The notes: generated by a model from the sequence alone, not told the origin. A DNA stretch of 64,000 bases from Cryptomeria japonica (GCF_030272615.1 NC_081413.1:102072239-102136238); one strand, 5' to 3'; shown: positions 23,038 to 36,639, counted from the first letter of the stretch. Made by a program: numbers and translations.

Positions 23038-24247
23038 TTTTAATATGTTTTAAATGTTTATTTAATATAAAGTAGGGTTAATTCATTTATATTATTAAAT
23101 AACTTACTTTTGGAACTACATTAAATATTATTTTAAAACTTAATAATAATAAATTAATTAATTATCTCAATATTTTAAATATTTACTTAGGATGAAAAAG
23201 TACAGTTACACATCTATCAACTAAAATAATATCATAAGAAATTCATTTCTTTAACAGAGGGACCTACCTCTTTCCTGCTTTAGCACAATTAAGGATGCAA
23301 CCCTTTACTGTATAAGTCTTTCCAAATCCCATGATAGAGCCATTTATTTCCCTTCTTCCAAATTGATGCAGAATTAAAAGAAGATCCTCGAAAAAATGCT
23401 AATGAAACATGCAGTTCCCAGAATTTTTTTGAAATGCAGAATAAAATAAATGTTTTTACCTCATGAAATGTTACAACTTCTAGCCCAAAAATCTCTTTTT
23501 ATTTCTTCCCCTCCTACCAAGATCATAATGGTTCTTAAATGCAAACTATTTAGCTTTTTGCAGACTATTTATGGGGAGGCATGGCCTTAATTTATGGTGA
23601 GGTAATGGCCTTTCAATTATTTTCTAGTTAATTAATGGTGAGGTACATAGCCTTTCTTTAGTGACTGGCCCCATTAATTTTTCTCGTCTCTTGCATTTGG
23701 TGTAACTTCCCTTTTCCATAAATTTTTAATTCTTTTAATTTTATTTCTATTCTTCTTATCATTTCTTTATCTCAAGTCAATCAAGGAAGCAATTATTTTT
23801 AGCTATAAATAACAAGTATTATCTTTATTTTATTTTATTTGTTATCTAGACCAAATGCATCATTTGGTTAGCGATTTCAATTAAAAAAATATACATTCAC
23901 ATTAATCTATGTGTGTGCATCATTCCATTACATCATCCATTGCCAGAAGGCTACGCAACCCCTGCTTGGATCATATTCTCATCTTCACACCTGTCATCAA
24001 CTCAAGAAACTCAATTTTGCATCACTATGTCAATATACAAAACAATCAATAATCATCAGCAAACTTCCATGCATTTTTAAATAAACATAATTATTAACTA
24101 ATCCATACTTTAAGAACAAAATAAAAATAAAGTCAACAATCAACATATAAATTAATTTTCTACTTGTCACATTATATCCAAAATATTAATAATAATTGTG
24201 TCTCATAAAATTTGGGGTTGTGACATGAACTCCTCAACATTTATGAC
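23038..24247. other. AT-rich stretch, possible LTR edge at 24224
   Basis: No coding frame. The bases up to 24224 read on the minus strand as TGTCACAACCCC, an LTR-like start, but the other edge and a duplication were not found. Confidence 0.3.
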
Positions 24248-24487
24248 TTAGGTCACTAGGACCTCTCTAGAACCCATGACAACACACTTCACATATACCT
24301 TAATCACTTGTAATCTAAGATCATGTATTATTGCTAAAGGCATAACATTTGTGAAAGCTCCTAAATCTATCATGCAATTCCTTAACAGCTTCTCATTTAT
24401 CAAGAAGATAACATAAAATGGATATACTTGAGAAGAGAATTTGCTAAAAGTTGTACCTAGGTAAATGATTGGCATGTAAGATGCCAT
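24248..24487 (-). pseudogene. Gypsy retropepsin fragment
   Basis: An open frame of 79 codons with PFYVIFLINEKLLRN, CMIDLGAFTNVMPL (active-site D-L-G form with Ala-Phe after it) and LRLQVIKVY, a pattern seen in Tat/Athila-type proteases. It is isolated, with no gag or RT on either side. It is probably a remnant left after deletion. Confidence 0.6.
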
Positions 24488-25654
24488 TTCTATTTCGTGC
24501 TTTTATAAAGACTTTGTTCATTACTTATTTGACACTTTGAAACTAATAGTCTATGTCATGTGTTTTGAACCTTATTTGATATAGTTATGAAGGACTATAG
24601 AAGTACTATCCTTTATAAATTTTTGTCTCATTGGATGTTAATGCTATGTAATGATCAAGTAATATGCTCTATTTTAAAATATCTTTTGCATTTCATCTTT
24701 TTCAAAGCATAATGATGAGAAGTTCCTAAAACACCTTGTGGGATAACAACTCATGGGTCAGTGAATATTTAAAATTAAATGTTATTGAAGTGCACTTTTG
24801 TTGAGTTGGAAACATTTTCAAGTTTGTTGTTGAGTTGGGATTGTTTTCCACTCACATGTTTGAAGGAACCCCTTGTTCCATTAATTACAACGCCATCTCT
24901 TGAAATTACTTTATATGTCTGAGGATATTTCTTGCACTCTAGTTTGATCTCCCTGTTTCACACTTAGTTCTTGTAAGTGGTTAGTTAAGATTGTTATATG
25001 CTAACTAGGTAACTAGTCATAGTTTAGTCTATTTGATTTCTAGTCTGAATTTTGAATTGTTGTAGTGTTGTAAATTGTATCCCTATACAATTTATTGCTC
25101 AGCTTGGCATGTATGACCTCCCGCATTTGGTCCCATTCATCACAACTCAATTCCATAGGTCATTCCATCTTCTCCTTGTCATTTTGGAACCTAGGTCCCA
25201 ATTTGAGGCCACATTCAAGGGACCAGGTTACCCACTGTGCCCCACTCTCGAGAGAAAGTTGCCCAAGTTTCCTAGGGTGCCTCACTCCTGGATGTTTGGC
25301 CCCAAATTAAAACCATTCATGCTTGACTAGGTTGAGCGGAAAATATTTTTCCATGTCAATCTACTCTAAGTTTTGTACCCTGAAATGATTGGGAGAGGTA
25401 TATAAGAAAAATATCCTCCCTCATTTTAGGTCTAGCAATCATGAATCACAAACTAAGCACAAGAGGAGAACTATAGGCAATTCAATTCAAGCATTCAAGG
25501 CAATTCATCCCAACATATTCTTCATTTTGGCAACCTTCATGCAAACATGTCTTTTGTGATGTCCTTTTAGGTCTTTTGTGTGGGATCATGCTATTGCAAC
25601 AACATTTGTGATATCTTCACAGAAGCATTTAGATCCATTGTCCTCAATTTCGGG
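24488..25654 (+). other. Partial LTR-like sequence upstream of gag-only element A
   Basis: No coding frame. The plus strand has a TATA-like gtatataag (25398-25406) followed by cattcaaggcaattc-type sequence resembling the R region of the LTR at 49940. Sequence right of 49495 (ccaaaaccgaggtttgac) resembles the 3' end of the same LTR type. The gag-only element may therefore sit inside an older LTR. Confidence 0.35.
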
Positions 25655-26600
25655 TGGCCTACATCATGAGGCAACCCTACGAAAATCGTCCATTTCGTAC
25701 CTCATGGGCTCTGAGAAAGGTTGATCGACATTGTCGATTAATTGCTTTTCGTTTTAAGTCTTTATGTTTAGTAGTTTTTGAGTTATTAGTTTTATTTGTT
25801 TTTACTGATAGGTCGGGCTTTAAACACTGATGTGTCATTTTGCCTTTGACGGCACATCGGACTTTAAAGTCTGATGTGCCAGTTTGCTTGACTAGCAGGT
25901 CGGACTTTAAAGTTCGGCTTGTAGTTTCATTTTGTTGACAGGTCGAACTTTAAAGTCGGATCTGCTAGTGTCTTGTGGTGACATGTTAGACTTTAAAGCT
26001 GACCTGTCAATCTTTTAGTTAGTTATAAATTTCTTTTTAGTCGGTTTTTTTGCATTCTAAGTCTTTGGGTTTTTGCTAGGGTTTGTGTTAGTTTTCAGTG
26101 TTGCTTCATTGTTTATTTTCCCCCAGTTAATGTGAGGTATTTGAAACCCAACATACCTTCACCTTTTCTACTAAACCTTTCATAATGGGTTCCAAAACCT
26201 AAAATAATAAATTCTCCCCTTTTTGACACTTAGTTTTTCATGTGGATGCATTTTTAATGTAGTTGCATTTTTAGATGTTGTAAGTTTTCTCACAGCTACA
26301 TGTTCCCTTTATGTTGTAGCTGTAGTCAAGTGGGACTGTGCAGTTGAATTAGTCAATTGTGCCCACCTTTTTCTCCTTTTCTCTCCTATATATAGAGGAG
26401 CCTCATTTGTAAATATTTATCTTTTATTATGCTAAGCAAGTCTTGGCCGAATTTTTCCTCAACTAAGACTTTGAGCTTTTTGTTGTGAAGATTCAATCAA
26501 GCAAATAAAGAAAACAATTCCATATGATCTCAAACTTTGTGTTGCATCAAAGATTATTTATATGAGTTAATGTTCCTATGTTGATTGCTTATATATGTTT
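25655..26600 (+). repeat. Left LTR of gag-only element A, first part
   Basis: Matches 47308-48972 except that it lacks about 0.7 kb holding extra palindromes in the right LTR. It contains four palindromic units at 25808-26010. Confidence 0.8.
25808..26010. repeat. Palindrome array, left LTR (CGGACTTTAAAGTCCG type)
   Basis: Successive hairpins centred on TTTAAA, for example ggcacatcggacttt / aaagtctgatgtgcc at 25851-25880 with one mismatch in 15-bp arms, spaced about 40-55 bp apart. Confidence 0.8.
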
Positions 26601-28152
26601 TGTTGGTCCTAATCGGTGCTGAGAGGGGAGGGGTGAATCAACACGATACTGATTATTACAGATTTAACCTTAATCAAAACTTCTTAATCAAACTTAACAC
26701 TTATCAGTAATCAGTATTGATAAGAAACATGCACACAAAAAATGTAACACACAAGACTACCAAGATTTATCACTTGGAAACCCAAAAGGGAGAAAACCAC
26801 AGTGTGAGCAAAAACTCACAAAATCTACACTCTTCTGGAGTATGCTCAATGAGGAGCCATCCCTGTTAGGAGATTACAAAGACATTGTTAGGTGCCACTT
26901 GGTTAAGGGATTTTCTTTAAGGCCAGTTAGAACCTTTACCCTATTAGAGGTATCCTTGTTAAAGGACTTAGAATCATCATTTAAGATGTCACCCAGTTAA
27001 GGGATTTTACAAAGGGACCTGTTAAAGTCCATCCGATTAAGAGATTTTACTGTTGTAGTTATTAGAAAACAACAGAGAGAATGATATGCTATAAAAGATA
27101 CTCTTAGCTTAATCAAATCCAAATGAAGCTCTTCAGTTTGACCATCAGTTACCCTTGCTTTGCACTCTACCAGTGTTCTATATCACACTTTCTATGCACT
27201 CTTCTGGTGCTCTGCATTCTTTCTCTTCTCTTCACACTATCCAAGCTCTGCACGCTCTCTTCACCACTCTATTATTCACTTATCAGTTATGCCCTCTTCT
27301 CATCTTGCTGGATCGCCTCTCCTCAAAATTGCACTTTGCAATTTTTGCGATCAATCTTTTTGGTTTTTGCTAGAAACTTTTATACAAACTCAGTAGATTT
27401 GAAATTCAAAACTTTCCAAATCTTCCCGCACTCTCTTTGCGTGCTCTCCATCAATTTCACCAACGTCTCATCCTTAACTGCCTCTGCAACTCATAATTTC
27501 ACCAACCTCTAGGTCGTGTTTTGTCTTTTTAATTGCAAACCAGCAAATTCGTACAAATCTCACCTTAACTGATTGTTGACTGTAGTAAACTTCACTATCC
27601 ATTTGTTTAATGATATCTTGCCATGGCTGACTTAGCTTTGGTCATCGCATCCATCTTACTAGTCACTGCTCTGAGATTCCCGAAGGATATCATCCTTCAA
27701 CCTATATAACCAGTTCACTGGTGTAACTCTTCACCTTTTGCCACCAGTCACTGATTATCAATTAGACTAATTACCTGTCTGTCCAGAGTGTTCTGGTTGT
27801 GCATAAGACTACTAAACTGCAATTCGAGTCATCTCTTGTGACCGCATCATCATTTCATCTGCTAGTTTGGAGAAACTGATCTCAATATCTATTGGGTGAT
27901 TGACTGGCCGGTCGGCTACTTTGTTTTCACTTTAACCGATTAGCCTTCTAACAACACACTACTTAAGTGTGTCAATGATGCATATTTGGGAAGCATTGAA
28001 TCTTCCATATTGTTTGCAGCCATGAGTAAATAATTGAGGTTTACCACATCTTCTTGCCTATGAGCTTCACCTTATTCATCGATAAGTGTTGGTCATCAAT
28101 TATAATACTAACTGACGAGCCGGTTGTGTTGACACCATTAGTTATGCCAACA
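26601..28152 (-). repeat. 3' LTR of copia B
   Basis: 1,552 bp. On the plus strand it starts TGTTGGTCC and ends ATGCCAACA. It matches 43170-44720 closely, with scattered substitutions. Confidence 0.88.
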
Positions 28153-28167
28153 ATCTCCCCCTTTGGC
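28153..28167 (-). promoter_or_regulatory. Polypurine tract of copia B
   Basis: Read on the minus strand, CCAAAGGGGGAGAT lies directly before the 3' LTR, the usual site of plus-strand DNA priming. Confidence 0.8.
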
Positions 28168-28439
28168 ATTGATGATAACACTTCAAACTTCCCTTTTAGC
28201 AAACAGTCACTTCTACTTCTGTTGTACTTGAGTAAATATCTTACTCCCCCTTTCATTGGCTTCCATTCATGTCACATCTAACTTCACTCCCCCTTTGACA
28301 ACAATGCCAAAGGTGTGGTCAAGACAACCTAATGCACATACTACAATGACTTCTCCCCCTAATAGGAGTAGTCCATAATCATCAATCCAAATACATAGAA
28401 TCTTCTGGAAAATTATACTGGATTGATGTTGTTCCGATC

Positions 28440-29363
28440 TTCACTCACCTTAGAGTATGCAGGGGAATTACCCCTAGCTTACCTTTGAGATACTCAAAAG
28501 TATCCTTAGGTAGTGGCTCGGTGAATATGTTTGCAACCTTCTCCTTGGTTGGCACATATTCAAGTCTAACTTATTTTTCCTGCACCTATTCCCTAAGATA
28601 ATAATATTTTATTGCAATATGCTTGGTCTTAGAGTGCATTACCAAGTTTTTTGATATGTTAATGGCACTTGTATTGTCACAGTGTATCACCATCGATTCA
28701 GTCACCTTTTTCTTGGATACCTTCCAAGATCTTCTTAATCCATACTACCTGTGTACAGTTGATTGCAGTAGCCACATACTCTGCCTCAGCTGTGGATTAA
28801 GAGATACAATTTTGTTTCTTGCTTGTCCATGACACAATCCTATCTCCAAGAAAGAATGCACCTCCATTGGTGCTCTTTCTGTCATCAATGTTCCTTGCCC
28901 AATCTACATCGGTGAAGACACTTAAGTTGAAATTTCCCTTAAGTGGATACCAAAGATCATGCTCATCAGTCTCATTAAGATATCTAAATATCCTCTTAAC
29001 CACCACCATATGAGTCTCTTTTGGATTTGCAAAAAATCTAGCAACCACGCCAACTGATTGTGCTATATCCGGTCTATTGTGCACTGCATACTGCAACTTA
29101 CCGATCATGGATCGGTATAGTGTCTCATTCACTTCATTGGCCTCATCATTTTTGGAGAGATTGCAACCTGTAACCATTAGAGTTCCAATAGGTTTGGAAT
29201 CTTCCATTCCAAAGGTCTTCAATATTTCCCTTATATATTTGGTTTGGCTAATGAACATATCATTCTTTACCTGAGATACTTGCAAGTCGATGAAGAATTT
29301 TATTTCACCAATCATGGACATTTCAAACTCTTTCTTCATTTCTTCTACCAAACCTCTGCTCAT
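28440..29363 (-). pseudogene. pol: Copia B pol: end of RT and RNase H
   Basis: Blocks in order: EEMKKEFEMSMIGEIKFF and YRSMIGKLQYAVHNRPDIA (RT thumb and connection), then RNase H with SVFTDVDWARNIDDRKSTN (Asp) and, after a TAA at 28797-28799, STAEAEYVA (Glu). Downstream frames to about 28440 still give the C-terminal RNase H blocks (HIAIKYYYLREQV, VANIFTEPLPKDTFEY). The stop lies in the LSTAEAEY motif, so no full-length protein is possible. Confidence 0.85.
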
Positions 29364-30326
29364 TTAATCATCTCCTCCAAAGATGATATCATCTACAAAA
29401 ATTTCTGCAATCAGATGTTTTCCTTCTTGTCCAATCTTCAAATACAATTTACTATTGTCACCGGTTCTCATGAACCCTATACTTATTAGGTATGAGTGCA
29501 ACCTCTCATACCAAGCTCTTGGTGCTTGTTTGAGCCCATACAAAGATTTTTTCAGCTTGCAAACCATGTCTCTTCCATCTTCTGAAGCAAACCCTTTTGA
29601 TTGCTCAATGTACACTTCTTCCTCTAGAACACCATTCAGGAATTTTGATTTGACATCCATTTGGTAGACCTTGAACTTCCTATAGGCGGCATAAGCAATC
29701 AAGATTCTAACTCCTTCTAGTCTTTCCACTAGTGCAAAGGTTTCTCCATAGTCCAAACCTTCTTCCTATGCATACCCTTTGCAGCCTAATCTTGCTTTGT
29801 TTCTTACGACTTGACCAGTTTCATCCATTTTGTTTCTAAACACCCACTTGGTGCCTATTACATTTTTGTTGTCTGGTTGAGGCACAAGGATCCAAGTTTC
29901 ATTTTTCTCAATCTTCTCTAGTTCATCCATAGCTTTGATCCAGTCTTCATCTTTTAGAGCCTCCTTTGTTGTTTTGGGCTCAATTTTAGAGAGTAGAAAA
30001 GTACTCTCCCTTTCTTTTCTTCTAGTCAATACTCTTGCATTTTTGTCACCAATAATATTGTCAGTGAGATGATTATTTCTGACATACCTTGGTTGTACTG
30101 GTTCATTTCTTGGGGCATCTACTACTGGTTGTGTGAGTTCTACTTCACGTGTTTCCTCATTTGTAGCTACATTAGGATTCTCTGTAGCAGGTCCGTCTGG
30201 TATAGTGTAAACAAATCTTTGATAGTCCTTTGGTTCATTCTTGTTGTCATGTTTATTTTTCTCAGAGAAATCATCCACTCTGACATTTGCACTCTCCACA
30301 ATTATACCAGTCCTTTTTTCAAACAC
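29364..30326 (-). pseudogene. pol: Copia B pol: reverse transcriptase
   Basis: Typical copia RT (RVT_2): WIKAMDELEKIEKNETW, GTKWVFRNKMDETG and ARLGCKGYA. Then TAG at 29766-29768 stands where the family has Gln (GYAQEEG). DYGETFALVERLEGVR, YQMDVKSKFLNGVLEEEVY (first catalytic Asp), LKQAPRAWYERL and FVDDIIFGG (catalytic Asp pair) follow. The frame differs from integrase, so an indel lies near 30310. It would synthesise element cDNA. Confidence 0.88.
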
Positions 30327-31214
30327 TGGTATGCTTTACTCTTTGTGGAGTAACCTAAGAAGGTTCCTTCATCACTCTTAGGATCAAAATTTCCAGAGTA
30401 CTCGTCCCTCTTGATGTAGAACCTACTTCCAAATACCTTGAAGTAACTCACATTGGGTGAGTATCCACACCATAATTCATAGGGAGTCTTATTTGTTCCC
30501 TTCTTCACCTAAATCCAGCTCAAGGTATACACAATAGTACTCACTGCTTCTCTCTAGAAAACATGTGGAATATCCTTTTGTATCATCATAGTCCTTGCAC
30601 AATCAATTATAGTTTTGTTTCTTCTTTCAACAACTTCATTTTGTTGAGGTGTTCTAGGTGCAGACATATGCCTCATAATCCCTTGTTCTTTAGAGTAATT
30701 CATGAACTCTTGAGAGGTTAAATCTCCTCCTCTATCTAATCTCATGCATTTCAGACTCTTACCAGTTCCTCTCTCCACTCTAGCCTTGAAGACCTTGAAC
30801 ATGTGAAAAGCTTCAGATTTTTCTTTCAAGAATATAGCTCACATCATTCTTGAGAAATCATCTACAAACAACATGAAGTATCGGTCCCCATAGAAATTAT
30901 TAGTCCTCATAGGACCACACAAATATGTATGCACTAGGTCCAGCACATTCTCAGATGAATAAGATTTGTAGCTGAAACTAGATCCGGTCAACTTTCCTAG
31001 CTGACAATCTTTACACATAGCATTCTCAAGTTTCATAATGTCAGGCATACCTCTTACAGACTTCATTCTAATAACCTTTTCTATGCTATCAAAATTAACA
31101 TGAAACAATATTTTGTGCCACATCCAAATATCTTCTACCTTTTCCATTAGGCAACTTCCTACAGTGGTCTCTAGGTAGAACATATTACTTTTGGTTTGTT
31201 TACCGATAGCAATG
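30302..31214 (-). pseudogene. pol: Copia B pol: integrase with a lost catalytic Asp
   Basis: On the minus strand after GKQTKSNMFYLE comes the GAG-pre-integrase part (WMWHKILFHVNF, MCKDCQLGK, zinc ligands recognisable). The integrase core follows: VLDLVHTYLCGPM, RLDRGGDLTSQEF and TPQQNEVVERRN. In copia integrases the first block is HTDLCGP, so here the first catalytic Asp is Tyr. The second Asp and the Glu are kept. A C-terminal part (TPYELWCGYSP, FDPKSDEGTFLGYS) follows. A stop near 30838 and another near 30510 divide the frame. Confidence 0.85.
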
Positions 31215-31219
31215 TGACC

Positions 31220-32491
31220 TGTTCAACCCAACAATAAGAATAATAACTCTAGTTGAAGTCTCAACCTAAAGTTTGGACATTCACTTGGTAAAGTCACTAT
31301 TTCCATAGCTAGTGTTCATTTGATTGTCAACCCAGGAACGTAATACTTGAAATGGGTCTACACTATATATGCACTAAGTTCCGGCAATAGCTACCCTGCA
31401 TTACTGCAACAACTAACATCTATGCGGAAAAGATAAGAAAGAATTGAAACTATTGAAAGGATATAGGAAAGCTTTTGCATTAACATAAATTCATTCAAGC
31501 AATACTAGCTAAGTTCAATGCTGCTAAATAGAAATTACTTTGTTTTGGTTTGGTTGCAGGAACAGTCAATGGATCTATTTCCAATGGCTACAAGAACAGT
31601 TAATGCAAGAACGTCTACTACAGCTAAAGAAGAAAACAAATCTTAACAAAGGCACAGGAACACTCACCAAGTGGGCCCCCTTTGATGAGTGATTCCAGGC
31701 TACCCATAAACAACTCTAAGTGCTCAGAATAACATATTTTTATTCATTGTTCTTCGAAAGTCATTACATGATTCAACATCAAAAGAAAAACAAAACACTT
31801 GTAACTTTATTTCTAAAATCTTCTGCTCTCTTTTCTCTCTTTTCTATCTAACCTACGAAAAGAGAAATACCTTTATTTAAAAGAAAACAATTACTTCCTA
31901 CTACATAGATCACGCCAATTAGAAGAGGTGAATAACTAATCAAGGAAGGAAACAGTCAGAGTTAAGTCACCAATAATGTGGATCTAAATCGAACCACAAC
32001 CATAACACATTGTGGCGGTATTTTCAACACTAATGTCTACTTGAGTAAGACATCAGTAAACATTGTGCAATTACTTTTCCTCTATCGTTCCTTACGCTCA
32101 TCATCATTTTTGTTGATTCAATCTTTTAGTCTCCTCCTTAAATATCTCCTACAGCAACTAGCGCGACAGGAGATCCTTCCCAACAATATCAATTTATTCC
32201 TGCAATTTCAAAAAGAAAGAACATACAAGAACATACACATCTATTTTAATTAATCCAAACATCTATTAATTTCACACATGATATTGCCTAAACAATCTGC
32301 ATGGCAACAAGAATGAATAACATTGCTGCAGGAATAAACTAGCAAAGACAAAACATGTTTTAATAGGTTTAGGCTAACATCTGAAATACATATAGTAAAC
32401 TTTTGATACCTCATTACTACTATGTAAATCAAAATATGAGAAAAACTTAAGAGTTCTGAGGATAAAAATATGCTAATGTATCAACTCATCA
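31220..32491 (-). repeat. 3' LTR of gypsy C
   Basis: On the minus strand it starts TGATGAGTTGA and ends GTTGGGTTGAACA, matching 40917-42190. Confidence 0.92.
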
Positions 32492-32506
32492 TGCCCCCCA
32501 ACTTTA
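32492..32506 (-). promoter_or_regulatory. Polypurine tract of gypsy C
   Basis: AAAGTTGGGGGGCA directly precedes the 3' LTR on the minus strand. The extra ORF's stop codon overlaps its start. Confidence 0.85.
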
Positions 32507-34765
32507 AGGTCTTGTTGATCCTCCAGCAAGAGGAAAATTCCTGATTCTGGCACTAACTCTTAAGTCACCAACAGTTCCTTGACCTATTCCTCCTGAAGGC
32601 AAATTCCAATAAAACCCCTTCATCTTTTCTAATCTATACCATTTAGACTCTTTTGTAGCTACTTCATAAGGGTGATCTGTAACCTTACATCCCAACAATG
32701 GCCACATAAGTATAGGGGGCTGAAAGATCAAAGGTAACCAGTTATTGGTTTTCATCCTACCCAATTGGATATATTTAGGGGCTCTTTGCATAGCTGCATG
32801 AAAATTTGGCAGTGAATGAGGTTCTCCTTGTTTCAATTCTTCTAGCAAATTATTCTAGCACTGAGTTAGGCCTTCAATTGCGGCTGCACTTTCATTTTGA
32901 ACTAAATGGTCATATGCTTGGAATATTTCTTCCCTCATTGGCAACACTTGATTCCTCACATCTTGCCTTACCAATAGCTTCTGCCATTCATAATAGAGAA
33001 CTCTTGGCTCTTTTGCTTCCTTCCTCAATGGTAATAGACAATCAAATTCAACATCCCTATGTGTTCTGGCCTATGCTCCCATGTTGATCTCATTCTGAAT
33101 CCATGACATTAAGGCTTTTATGTGGATATCACCAATGCATAACAAGGGATTTCACTTACTATCAGAATTTACAACATAGTTATGCAATTAAAGATCACAC
33201 AATAAATTTTTCACAGCTACTAGGGAAGTCTAATAAGCATCATAAAATTCCTTAGGGGTTTCTAAAGAAGGGCTAAGGTCCCTGATAATGTGGTTTAATT
33301 TAAAATTTAAATAATGATCTTTCAAATGTAGAGCATAAACTCTTGGTGGTTCCCTATATTGCATTAACTTTGGGACCATACTAGTGATTGTATCAAATTT
33401 GGCTTCTAATTATTTAATTTTATTATCCCGTTTTTCAATTTCCTTCTGTTGTTTGTCAATAATCCCCTGTAATCTATCCCTTTCTATCTCCCACTACCTA
33501 TAAAATGTTAATGCAATAGATAAACTACTGAGAGATGATGGAGGTCTAATAGCTATTACCTTTGGACGTGGAATTTCTTCAATAGGTTCCTCAAGCTATC
33601 CTGCCACATATGCCAGACTTGAAAGTCTGTCAACATCATCCTCCTTCTGAATTTCAACCTCTGTCAGGCTCTCTTCTTTTGATGTTTCTACTAAAATAAC
33701 CTCTGTTGCATCACTTACTGGATGAACTTTTTGGGTAGTACTCCTAGTTATTCTTGCATAAACCTTTAGAGTGGTTGCAGGAATGGTTTCTACCTACGAC
33801 TTTGCTACAGGAGTATTTCTCTTCAGTCTACGCCTCTTGGCTGCAAGAGAAACTTGAGTTTCCTACAGCTGAACCATAGGTTCATATTCTGCATTAATTC
33901 CTTCTAATTCCTTCCCTTTTCTTTTAGAAGATGTCGATTCTCTTTGAAAAGAAGTGGAGAGATACTCCATGTTTGTCTCAACCATCTCTTCCTTTGTAAT
34001 AGTCACAGCTCCTTCAGCGATGAGCAATTCATTCTCCGTAGAAATTATGGGAGAAGAGGGTTCTCCCATTTCCTCCTTTTCAACTGCTAACTCATCTGCA
34101 ACGGGAGCATCTTCAACCCTAAATTACAACATGTCTTCAAATACCCCCCATTCGATCTATGAAACATCCCTAAGAGAATGTTCTACCAACAATTTTATCA
34201 AACCATGATGGCTGATAGAATGATTTCCATTCTTTCATGTTTCTTTGGCACTTGTGGAAATGAGGTGATATAAAAAAATTGGAACATTCACTCTCCAGCC
34301 ATGCCGTAAATGACTAAGCAATTTGAAATCGGGTGAATGTAAATTTGAATACCTCCCTTCACAAGTAGTGTTCTTCATTACATATAAAGCCACCTGGGGC
34401 CACTCTGCTAGAAGGGAAACCCTCCTGGTTCCTTTCTTGTCCACTATTAGAGGTCCATCTGTGGGGCGTGTAAATTTTGCTCTGGCGCTTTTAGCATCTT
34501 ATGATTCTAGAAACAATTCTCCTTCCTGTAGCAACCCTATAACCTCAGTTATCCGCTACTTTGTAGCAATGACCATTAATCCTTTAACACTAGCCTCCCC
34601 TTCATTGAATGAATGCATAAACTCAGAGGCAATTTCTTCATTATAATCCATTATTTTCAGAAAGTAGACAATCCAACCATGCTTCCAGAAATAATGCTCA
34701 CAAAGAGCATCCTGTAGCAATGCATCATGGATTATTGGTTCATGGCGGATTGGATCTCCACCCAT
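32504..34765 (-). pseudogene. Gypsy C extra ORF downstream of integrase
   Basis: About 750 codons in one minus-strand frame, from ATG 34765 to TAA 32504 at the polypurine tract, with several stops. The N-terminal part reads IASEFMHSFNEGEASVKGL, then EVIGLLQEGELF, VALYVMKNTTCEGRYS, LLSHLRHGWRVNVPIF. This is the same pattern as the third ORF of the LINE (15402-17170). Then comes a low-complexity acidic and basic region (ERESTSSKRKGKELEG at about 33920). The position corresponds to the env-like ORF of Athila elements, but I see no signal peptide or transmembrane segment. Function unknown. Confidence 0.65.
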
Positions 34766-35129
34766 TTTTTAATTTGTTAATGTAGCAATCCCTGCAGCTG
34801 AGAAACGAAGAACCAAAATACTCTACAGACTGAGAATTGAAACTTCCTTACCTATTTCCAAATTTGGCGGCAGAATTCATTACTTTCTTATGCCAAAAAA
34901 TATCTCATTAAAGGAATGATGGCAAGCAATCAAATCAAGGTACCGAAAATGACGAGTAATTACTAATTTTAGAAATCGGACCATAAAACACCCCCCCAAC
35001 TTAATTTGGCACGTGTCCACACAAGCTGAAAGGATTTAGGGAAGCGTACGCGAATTTAGTAAAGGCAATAATCATAATGAAATCATAAATGCCTAATTAA
35101 ATTAAATAAAATATGTACATACTTGCAAC

Positions 35130-36600
35130 CTAGCAAAAAGAATGGCAAAATGAAATGAAATGACAGATAAGGAAATGAGATGGGATGGCGTGGATGGAAA
35201 AATTTATTAATGGAGAAAATATTTCCATAAGACATGGAAATATTGTTGTGAAATGACGTGTGGAGAATTGTGAAGTGACAAGTATGTTCACTACAGAGGT
35301 TGTGGGAACCTTACCTCCAATACTTTGTTTAATTGCAGAAGGAACTTGACCAGTTGCTACAGGAACTTGTGTTTGATCCTTTTTAGCAAATTGCTGCAGG
35401 AACTCCTCTTTGCTGATAGGCTTATGATAAAGACGCAATCTGTGACCATTTACCAAAAGCTTGAACCGAACCGGGTCAATTATGGTCAAACAAACAACTC
35501 CATTATTGAAAACATCCTCTATCTCATATGGACCTAACCATCTAGTTTGCAGCTTTCCCATAGTATCTTTATATCTCGAGTCATGCAATAGTGCCCAGTC
35601 ACCTGATTTGAACTTTTTCTCTTTTATGTATTTATCATGCCACTTGGCTCTCTGATTTTGTATCAATTCTATCTGTTGGACGACCATTTTTCTCCATTCA
35701 TCCAAAGCATTCAATTGTTGAATATGATCTTTTTGTGCTTCCAAAAGTGTTATATTTAATTGCAAAGTTGTCCTTAGAGTTTTATGCTCAAACTCAATCG
35801 ATGTCTTCCAAATTGTTATGTATGCCCAAATTGCTTCTGAAAGTCTATGAGACCAGTCTTTTTTATGAGCAGCTATTGTCTTGGTAATAATATCCTCAAC
35901 CTCTCTATTTGTAACCTCTACTTGTCCATTAGCTTGTGGATGATATGGGGTAGATTTCTTGTGCCTTATATCATATTCATTGAGCAAGGCTGCAATCAAT
36001 TTTGAAGTAAATTGTGGTCCTTAGTCTTATACAATTTCCCTTGGTACTCCATATCTTGTAAATATCTCCTCATAAAGGAGCTCAGTCACTTTATTATCCC
36101 TTGCATGTGTCATGGCGCGAGCTTCCACCCATTTGGTTACATAATCAATACATACTAAAATGTAAGATTTTCCATTAGAAGGGGATCAATTGGGCCAACA
36201 AAATCTAATCCCCATTTATCAAATGGTGCAACCAATATTTGTGGATACAATGGCATCTCATTAGATTTAGTAGTTATCCCCATGCATTGGCATCTATCAC
36301 ATTTTCTTGTATACTATGTTGCATCCTTATATAAGGTTGGCCAATAATATCATGTATTCAATATTTTGAGTGTTGTTCTTTTAGCAGTAAAATGTCCTCC
36401 ACACGGCTCATCATGATATGCATGCAGGATATCATATGTTTCATCTTCTCTTACACATTTTCTCATGACTTGGTCAAGTCCAGTATAAAACAAACAATCA
36501 GCAATCCATGAGAAGTTAAAGCTTTTCTCAACTAGCAACCTTCTTTCTTTACGAGAGAAATGAAGTGGCATTTTAGCAGCAGCTAAATAATTGGCAATAT
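35130..36600 (-). pseudogene. pol: Gypsy C integrase
   Basis: Zinc-binding N-terminus with HAYHDEPCGGHFTAKRT and CDRCQCMG. The core has WGLDFVGPID (first Asp), a GPQFTS block whose preceding bases hold the second Asp between two stops (about 36025-36035), and YHPQANGQVEVTNRE (Glu). The C-terminal part has FKSGDWALLHDSRYK and KLQTRWLGPYEIEDVF and no chromodomain, as in Tat/Athila lineages. A frameshift lies near 36180. It would insert the cDNA. Confidence 0.85.
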
Positions 36601-36639
36601 CTGCATACCAGGGAGTGTGGGCATGTATAAGGAATAGAT

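Noticed and set aside
25052-25330. A 92-codon frame rich in Pro and His
   Set aside because: No domain. It lies in LTR-like sequence directly upstream of a TATA-like box.
25808-26010. CRISPR-like array of palindromic repeats
   Set aside because: The context is a plant LTR, the intervals are not unique spacers of constant length, and no cas-like genes exist.
27123-27512. Ser/Leu/Phe-rich frames of 129 and 78 codons (and the matching frame at 43692-44036)
   Set aside because: They are CT-rich stretches of the copia B LTRs, present in both LTRs with unshared frame breaks.
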